Source: an uncultured Bacilli bacterium (lineage in GTDB: Bacteria; Bacillota_I; Bacilli_A; RF39; UBA660). From it: 17,379 nt of DNA. Positions 13,426 to 17,379 of the stretch are shown here, in pieces. The notes beneath the pieces were generated by a model. It was not told the origin of the DNA, searched no databases, and was given only the letters and a program-made list of their open reading frames with translations. Numbering within the stretch: position 1 is the stretch's first letter; every line of letters begins with the position of its first letter. The stretch is from assembly GCA_944363685.1 (NCBI GenBank), contig CALVUV010000013.1:1-17379 (forward strand), written 5' to 3'. The translations under genes were made by a program, and so were the position numbers.

Positions 13426-13518
13426 ATGAAATAAAAAACATTTATTATAAAAACATAAAAACAACTTTCAATTCTTCTAATTAGTCTTGCTTTATTAATA
13501 CTTGCAATTAAAATATAA
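13426..13518 (+). pseudogene. broken hydrophobic peptide gene with two in-frame TAA codons
   Basis: After a perfect but hairpin-bound AGGAGG, ATG 13426 is followed by AAA and then TAA (codon 3). The same frame continues KTFIIKT, a second TAA (codon 11), then KQLSILLISLALLILAIKI and a final TAA at 13516-13518. Ignoring both internal stops it would be a 30-residue peptide with a basic head and one membrane span, the same type as the 25-residue peptide at 1002-1079. Both stops could come from single changes of CAA or AAA. No ATG, GTG or TTG lies after them in frame, so the hydrophobic part cannot be made by ordinary initiation. TAA clearly terminates other genes here, so recoding by the genetic code is excluded. 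It is most simply a dead type I toxin-like gene; a sequencing error would need to hit twice. Confidence 0.55.
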
Positions 13519-13523
13519 ATAGC

Positions 13524-13554
13524 GACACTCTAATCAACATTTGAGAAGAGTGTC
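13524..13554 (+). terminator. shared hairpin of locus 2, probable leftward terminator
   Basis: GACACTCT (13524-13531) pairs with AGAGTGTC (13547-13554) around a 15-nt loop that holds most of the repeat copy. Read leftward it is followed by GCTATTTATATTTTAATT, a U-rich exit suited to ending the antisense RNA. Rightward it is followed by AAGTT, so rightward RNA should continue. Confidence 0.55.
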
Positions 13555-13570
13555 AAGTTCAAAACTTATG

Positions 13571-13610
13571 GAGGAGACATTCGCTCGGAAATCAAATGTT
13601 CCTCTTTTTT
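13571..13610 (+). terminator. rightward terminator of locus 2
   Basis: GAGGA (13571-13575) and ACATT (13577-13581), with one bulged G, pair with AATGT (13595-13599) and TCCTC (13600-13604), followed by T6 at 13605-13610. The 3' arm is also the partner of the RNA's 5' end, so two foldings compete. Confidence 0.75.
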
Positions 13611-13638
13611 AGTTTATGTAAATTTCTTTTACATATTT

Positions 13639-13667
13639 ATAATATCATAAATGTTAGATTTATGCAA
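13639..13667 (-). promoter_or_regulatory. leftward promoter for the locus 2 antisense RNA
   Basis: On the minus strand, TTGCAT (13667-13662) is spaced 17 bases from TATTAT (13644-13639), with TGA directly before the -10. No protein gene lies in this direction. Its -10 ends 4 bases before the 5' hairpin of the predicted RNA; at locus 1 the gap is 5. Confidence 0.55.
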
Positions 13668-13736
13668 ATTTATTTCTGACATTTTTTGCAGGGTAATGAT
13701 TTGTTCTTTTAAAATGTTTATTTCTCATAGAAAATA

Positions 13737-13745
13737 TGTTAAAAT
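13737..13745 (+). promoter_or_regulatory. rhomboid gene promoter (extended -10)
   Basis: TGTTAAAAT, the same extended -10 as upstream of the thioredoxin-fold gene, lies 21 bases before the rhomboid ATG. The -35 (TTTATT at 17-base spacing) is poor. It overlaps an in-frame ATG at 13736 that would otherwise look like a start. Confidence 0.55.
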
Positions 13746-13765
13746 ATATATCGGAGGAGATTCCT

Positions 13766-14914
13766 ATGGAAGAACATATTATAAATATGGATGAGAAAAA
13801 TACTCTAGCTATGAAACTTCTTCATTATTTTATTACTGAAAAAGGATATACTCCTATAATATTACAAGGTGCTGATGATGAAATATGGCTTGAAAATTTA
13901 GATGAAGATTATAAAGTAGTTAGATTAGTAATGAAATATATTCATAATAATGAACAATATAAATTTGATGTTTTTAAGACTAATAGAATCTTAAGAAAAA
14001 TAAAGAAAAAGACTTTATCATTTAAATTAAATACTCTAAGTATCTTTTTAGATCTTGGTGGTAGTGTAGATTTAGATGAATTTAAAACAGACAATATAAC
14101 TGCTGTTGAAGTACATGAAGATGCAGATGTTAAGAAAAATAAATTATTAAAATCAGTTTTCCCTGATTTATCACGTAAACTTAAATTTAGTGAAGAAGGA
14201 ATAGAATTATTTGTTAAAGTTACTAATGATATAAATGATCATAATAAAAAAGATCAAGAGAAAGTTGCTGATGTATTTTCTCCTAAGAAACCTGTTGTTA
14301 CTTATGCCTTGATTATTATTAACTTATTTATCTTTTTATTTCCTATGTTTTATGGAAATGCTGAACAAGTATATAATCTATTCGCTTCATATGGACCTTT
14401 TGTTAAAATGGGAGAGTATTATAGATTATTAACAGCAGCATTTCTACATGCTAACATTGCCCATCTTATTTTCAATATGTATGCTCTATGGATTATTGGT
14501 ATGCAACTTGAAAGTTTTATAGGTAGATGGAGATATTTAGTAGTTTACCTATTTAGTGCTATAACAGGATCATTATTATCTGTAATTGTTACACCTGATG
14601 CTGTTAGTGTAGGTGCGAGTGGTGCAATATTTGGTTTACTTGGAGCTTTACTATACTTTGGATATCATTATAGAGTTTACCTAGGTACCGTTATTAAAAG
14701 TCAAATAATTCCTTTAATAGTTATAAACCTTTTATTAGGCTTTATGGTACCAGGAATTGATAATGCCGCTCATATAGGTGGATTAATTGGTGGAGCTTTA
14801 ATAATGATAGGTGTAGGAGTTAAATATAAAAGTAGTAACTTTGAAAAAATTAATGGACTTATTGTTAGTGCAATCTATTTAGGATTTTTAATCTATATGG
14901 CTTTCTTTATATAA
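13766..14914 (+). CDS. rhomboid family intramembrane serine protease (YqgP-like)
   Basis: This 382-residue protein has a cytosolic N-terminal domain of about 170 residues, then a rhomboid core. The core has LLTAAFLHANIAHLIFNMYALWIIG with the conserved loop histidines and Asn, GASGAIFG with nucleophile S285, and NAAHIGGLIGG with general-base H336. About seven hydrophobic segments are visible, the last at the very C-terminus, giving the 6+1 arrangement of B. subtilis YqgP, although the TPR repeats of YqgP are not evident. Rhomboids cleave membrane-spanning segments, and YqgP assists FtsH in clearing transporters; this one's substrates are unknown. ATG 13766 is chosen because GGAGGAG (13753-13759) precedes it and the longer frame starts inside the promoter. 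It is rightward between peptide locus 2 and priA. Confidence 0.92.
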   Translation: MEEHIINMDEKNTLAMKLLHYFITEKGYTPIILQGADDEIWLENLDEDYKVVRLVMKYIHNNEQYKFDVFKTNRILRKIKKKTLSFKLNTLSIFLDLGGSVDLDEFKTDNITAVEVHEDADVKKNKLLKSVFPDLSRKLKFSEEGIELFVKVTNDINDHNKKDQEKVADVFSPKKPVVTYALIIINLFIFLFPMFYGNAEQVYNLFASYGPFVKMGEYYRLLTAAFLHANIAHLIFNMYALWIIGMQLESFIGRWRYLVVYLFSAITGSLLSVIVTPDAVSVGASGAIFGLLGALLYFGYHYRVYLGTVIKSQIIPLIVINLLLGFMVPGIDNAAHIGGLIGGALIMIGVGVKYKSSNFEKINGLIVSAIYLGFLIYMAFFI

Positions 14915-14922
14915 GCCTTTTT
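14899..14922 (+). terminator. weak terminator after the rhomboid gene
   Basis: GGCTT (14899-14903) pairs with AAGCC (14913-14917), followed by TTTTTCTTT. The 5-bp stem spans the stop codon. It probably attenuates rather than blocks read-through to priA, which has no clear promoter of its own. Confidence 0.4.
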
Positions 14923-14964
14923 CTTTAAAATATTTTACGAACTAAAGTTTTAGGAGGTGATAAC

Positions 14965-17121
14965 TTGATAGTAGGTGTTTTAGTAGAGATAACTAATAAA
15001 AGTGTTGATAGAGTTTTTGATTATCTAGTACCTAAAAGTTTAGAAGATAAAATAGAAATAGGTAAAAGAGTAAAAGTTCCTTTTGGTAATAGAATTTTAG
15101 TAGGTTTTATTTTAGAAAAAGATAAAGAAAGTGATGTAAATAACTTAAAAGAAATAGAAGAAGTTTTAGATGAAGAAGTAATACTTACTAAAGAATTATT
15201 AGATCTAGGAGAATATTTACATAAAACAACTCTAGCTTCTCTAATAAGTTGTTATCAAGTAATGCTTCCAAAAGGTTATAAAGCTAGTATTAAAGGTAAT
15301 GTTAATAAAAAATATAGAAAAGTCTATTATTTAAATGATTTTAATAAGAAATTAACTGATAAACAAAGAGAAGTTGTAGACTTATTTAAAGGTAAAGAAA
15401 AATTAAATCGTGATGAGTTAAAAGATGTCTCTATATCTATTCTTAACACTTTAGTTAAAAATAATGTTTTAAAAGTTAGGGAAGAAGAAGTTTATAGATT
15501 AGGCTATGAAGAAAGTGATAAGAAAATAAAAAAATTAACTTCATTACAAGAAATGGCCGTTAATAACATTTTAAATACAAAAAATACAGTTTCTTTACTA
15601 TATGGAGTTACTGGTAGTGGTAAGACTGAAGTATATATGGAACTTATTGATAAGTATTTAGAAAAAGGATTAAAAAGTATTGTTTTAGTACCAGAGATAT
15701 CTTTAACTCCTCAGTTAATTAAACGTTTTGAAGAAAGATTTGGAAATAATATTGCCCTTTTACATAGTGCCTTATCAGATGGAGAAAAATATGATGAGTA
15801 TAGAAGAATTGTAAAGAACGAAGTAGATATTGTAATAGGTGCTAGAAGTGCAGTTTTCGCTCCCCTTAAAAATCTTGGTCTTATTATTATAGATGAATGT
15901 CATAGTGATTCTTATAAACAGGATAATAATCCTAGATATAATGCTAAAGATATTGCTATTAAACGTGCAAAAGATAATAATGCTAAAGTAGTACTTGGTA
16001 GTGCAACACCTATGTTAGAAGAATATGCTAGAGGATTAAAAAAAGTTTTTAATCTAGTAACATTAGAAAAACGCGTTAATGGTAAAGAATTACCTAAAGT
16101 AGAGTTAATTGATATGAATAAAGAAGTAGGTAAAGCTAAAGGACATTTTTCGTTACCATTAATAGATAAAATAAATAAGACTATAGAAAAAAAAGAACAA
16201 GTAATACTTTTATTAAATAGAAGAGGTTATTCATCTTTTGTTACTTGTTCTAACTGTGGTGAATCTGTTAAATGTCCAAACTGTGATATAACCTTAACTT
16301 ATCATAAAAGTAGCAATATCTTAAGGTGCCATTATTGTGGCTATGCTACTAAATATGAGGTTACATGTCCAAAATGTCATGAAAAATCATTAAAAGATTT
16401 AGGTGTAGGAACTGAAAAAATAGAAGAAGAATTAAAAGATATTTTTCCTACTGCAAGGGTCCTTAGAATGGATGTTGATACAACTAGTAAGAAAGGTGCT
16501 CATAAAAAAATAGTTGATACTTTTAGTGAGGGAGAAGCAGATATTCTACTTGGTACTCAGATGGTTGCCAAAGGACTAGACTTTCCTAATGTTACTTTAG
16601 TTGGAGTAATAAATGCTGATACTTCACTAATGCTTCCTGACTTTAGAAGTAGTGAGAAAACATTTGATCTTTTAAGCCAAGTAGCAGGTAGAGCAGGTAG
16701 AAGTGATAAAGAGGGTATTGTTGTTTTCCAGACCTTTAACCCTGATAATTATGCTATTAATAATGCTAAAGATAATGATTATGTAGCTTTTTATAAAGAA
16801 GAGATGAAAAATAGAAAATTAATGAAATATCCTCCTTACTATTATCTTGTCTTTTTAAACATCTCTAGTAAAGACAGTAATACTGCTCTAATAGAAGCGA
16901 AAAAATGTGAGAAAGTATGTCACAAATATTTAGATAAAACTATTATCTTAGGACCTAGTCCTGCATCTATTTTTAAAAAGCAAAATATCTATTACTATCA
17001 ATTAATATTAAAATATCAGTATCAAGATAATATTCATGAGGTCTTAGAAAAATTAGTTGATTATTATGCTTCTATAAATAAAGTTAATTTAGATGTTGAC
17101 TTTAATCCAATTCATTTGTAG
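14965..17121 (+). CDS. priA: primosomal replication restart helicase PriA
   Basis: PriA recognises stalled or collapsed forks and reloads the replicative helicase. The 718-residue protein begins with the DNA-binding domain (VLVEITNKSVDRVFDYLVP, then RVKVPFGNR), which recognises the 3' end at the fork. The helicase core has Walker A GVTGSGKT at residues 214-221 and Walker B IIIDECHSDSYKQ at about 307-319; the family usually has DEEHD, so D310-H313 read DECH. A zinc-binding insert follows with paired cysteines (CSNCGESVKCPNCD, LRCHYCG, TCPKCHEKSLKDLG), then GLDFPNV and the motif VI segment QVAGRAGRSDKEG. It starts at TTG 14965, six bases after an ideal AGGAGGTGAT. Length is close to E. coli PriA. 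Confidence 0.97.
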   Translation: MIVGVLVEITNKSVDRVFDYLVPKSLEDKIEIGKRVKVPFGNRILVGFILEKDKESDVNNLKEIEEVLDEEVILTKELLDLGEYLHKTTLASLISCYQVMLPKGYKASIKGNVNKKYRKVYYLNDFNKKLTDKQREVVDLFKGKEKLNRDELKDVSISILNTLVKNNVLKVREEEVYRLGYEESDKKIKKLTSLQEMAVNNILNTKNTVSLLYGVTGSGKTEVYMELIDKYLEKGLKSIVLVPEISLTPQLIKRFEERFGNNIALLHSALSDGEKYDEYRRIVKNEVDIVIGARSAVFAPLKNLGLIIIDECHSDSYKQDNNPRYNAKDIAIKRAKDNNAKVVLGSATPMLEEYARGLKKVFNLVTLEKRVNGKELPKVELIDMNKEVGKAKGHFSLPLIDKINKTIEKKEQVILLLNRRGYSSFVTCSNCGESVKCPNCDITLTYHKSSNILRCHYCGYATKYEVTCPKCHEKSLKDLGVGTEKIEEELKDIFPTARVLRMDVDTTSKKGAHKKIVDTFSEGEADILLGTQMVAKGLDFPNVTLVGVINADTSLMLPDFRSSEKTFDLLSQVAGRAGRSDKEGIVVFQTFNPDNYAINNAKDNDYVAFYKEEMKNRKLMKYPPYYYLVFLNISSKDSNTALIEAKKCEKVCHKYLDKTIILGPSPASIFKKQNIYYYQLILKYQYQDNIHEVLEKLVDYYASINKVNLDVDFNPIHL

Positions 17122-17150
17122 AATAAGAAAATATGAAAGAAGGAATTATT

Positions 17151-17379
17151 GTGAGTGACTTACCTAAAGAAATAATAAGCATTAAGGGTAGTGTATACTC
17201 TTTTGTTGATAAGGAAACTGAAAGATATGCATATATTTTAAATGAAGGAACAGATAAGGAAGTTCGGGTAAATGTTCTTTTGCCTTATTATTCTAGACCC
17301 GATATATCTTTTGATATTATTGATGATAGTAGAGACTTTGTAAACGGTTTTAAATTAGTCCAGACTGCTAATATGGAAT
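17151..17379 (+). CDS. unidentified protein, 5' part only
   Basis: A frame open to the window edge starts at GTG 17151, six to seven bases after AAGAAGGA; an in-frame ATG at 17133 has no ribosome binding site. The 76 visible residues start SDLPKEIISIKGSVYSFVDKETERYAYIL and continue with VNVLLPYYSRPDISFDIIDD, a mixed strand-rich sequence. It is 29 bases behind priA and probably co-transcribed. In many Bacillota priA is followed by def or fmt; this is neither. I do not recognise it. Confidence 0.6.
   Translation, partial: MSDLPKEIISIKGSVYSFVDKETERYAYILNEGTDKEVRVNVLLPYYSRPDISFDIIDDSRDFVNGFKLVQTANME

Larger units (their letters stand above)
13378..13610 (+). ncRNA. structured ~230-nt RNA of locus 2 (former peptide mRNA)
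   Basis: Between a strong promoter and a T6 terminator lies a transcript whose 5' end, AGGAACATTTGA (13377-13388), is the exact complement of TCAAATGTTCCT at 13592-13603 (12 bp), so it could close on itself. The 5' GAGTGTCG (13392-13399) also complements CGACACTC (13523-13530). It contains a sequestered ribosome binding site, a broken peptide frame and two 3' hairpins. Length and plan match the locus at about 938-1165. It does not match tmRNA, 6S, SRP RNA, a T-box or a riboswitch that I know. Confidence 0.55.
13508..13632 (-). ncRNA. candidate antisense RNA (antitoxin) of locus 2
   Basis: A leftward RNA from the promoter at 13639-13667 would start near 13632, at a hairpin formed by ATGTAAA (13616-13622) and TTTACAT (13628-13634) with a 5-nt loop. 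It would end after the shared hairpin 13524-13554, for a length of about 120 nt. It would be complementary to the 3' part of the rightward RNA and, through the repeat at 13536-13554, to 18 of 19 bases of its leader. The antisense RNA proposed for locus 1 has the same parts in the same order. Inferred only. Confidence 0.5.

Noticed and set aside
13432..13458. Alternative genetic code reading TAA as an amino acid in the locus 2 peptide
   Set aside because: TAA ends the AraC, GreA, TrmL and other genes in this window at expected family lengths.
13378..13610. T-box, riboswitch, tmRNA, 6S or SRP RNA for the structured locus 2 RNA
   Set aside because: None of the signature motifs of those classes is seen. 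The terminator is followed by another promoter before the next gene, and a better parallel exists with the locus at 922-1200.
13736..13765. Upstream extension of the rhomboid gene from ATG 13736
   Set aside because: That ATG is part of the extended -10 TGTTAAAAT. ATG 13766 has GGAGGAG correctly spaced.
1..17379. CRISPR array, insertion sequence, tRNA or rRNA gene
   Set aside because: No regularly spaced repeat series, transposase frame with terminal repeats, or cloverleaf/rRNA segment was seen.

Overview
The window is very A+T-rich and gene-dense. It uses strong AGGAGG-type ribosome binding sites, TTG and GTG starts, and extended -10 promoters of the form TGnTAAAAT. TAA, TAG and TGA all appear to act as stops (TGA ends the second HAD gene) and Trp is TGG, so the standard bacterial code fits better than the Mycoplasma code. 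Together with GreA, TrmL, a short DnaE, LspA, an RluD-type enzyme, a YqgP-like rhomboid and PriA, this points to a low-GC Bacillota, probably an uncultured Bacilli/Erysipelotrichia/RF39-like gut lineage. That placement is inference; no 16S gene is present.

Layout. 1-921: end of an unidentified gene, then an AraC/GyrI-type regulator with a strong terminator. 922-1263: a compact locus encoding a 25-residue hydrophobic peptide with flanking repeats and a probable antisense RNA. 1304-3833: a two-gene accessory unit, a FtsK/HerA-superfamily ATPase and a cysteine-rich repeat protein. 3890-6320: greA, a 55-residue leftward gene with a TTG start, a membrane-anchored thioredoxin-fold protein coupled to trmL, an orphan 75-residue gene, and leftward rpmB. 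6403-13299: a long rightward operon, dnaE-lspA-rluD-DUF5680-HAD-HAD-ASCH, in which nearly every junction overlaps. 13328-13667: a second locus with the same layout as 922-1263, but with its peptide frame broken by two TAA codons. 13737-17379: rhomboid protease, priA, and the start of an unidentified gene.

Most interesting: the loci at about 922-1200 and 13340-13670 share a design although their sequences differ. Each has a rightward extended -10 promoter and a short leader starting with a repeat. Each has a Shine-Dalgarno in or beside a hairpin and a tiny Lys-start hydrophobic peptide frame. A hairpin follows whose 3' arm is a direct copy of the leader repeat, then a second hairpin partly complementary to the leader. 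On the other strand each has a leftward promoter of type TGATAnnAT whose RNA would start with a 7-bp, 5-nt-loop hairpin and end at the shared hairpin. This is the organisation expected of a par/fst-like type I toxin-antitoxin system. Locus 1 looks intact and locus 2 looks like one whose toxin frame is dead but whose RNA parts survive. All of this comes from reading the sequence; nothing was computed or searched.

How the genes fit together: the housekeeping genes cover replication and restart (dnaE, priA), transcription fidelity (greA), translation and RNA modification (rpmB, trmL, rluD) and envelope proteolysis (lspA, rhomboid). The AraC regulator, the ATPase/Cys-rich pair and the two peptide loci are the accessory parts.
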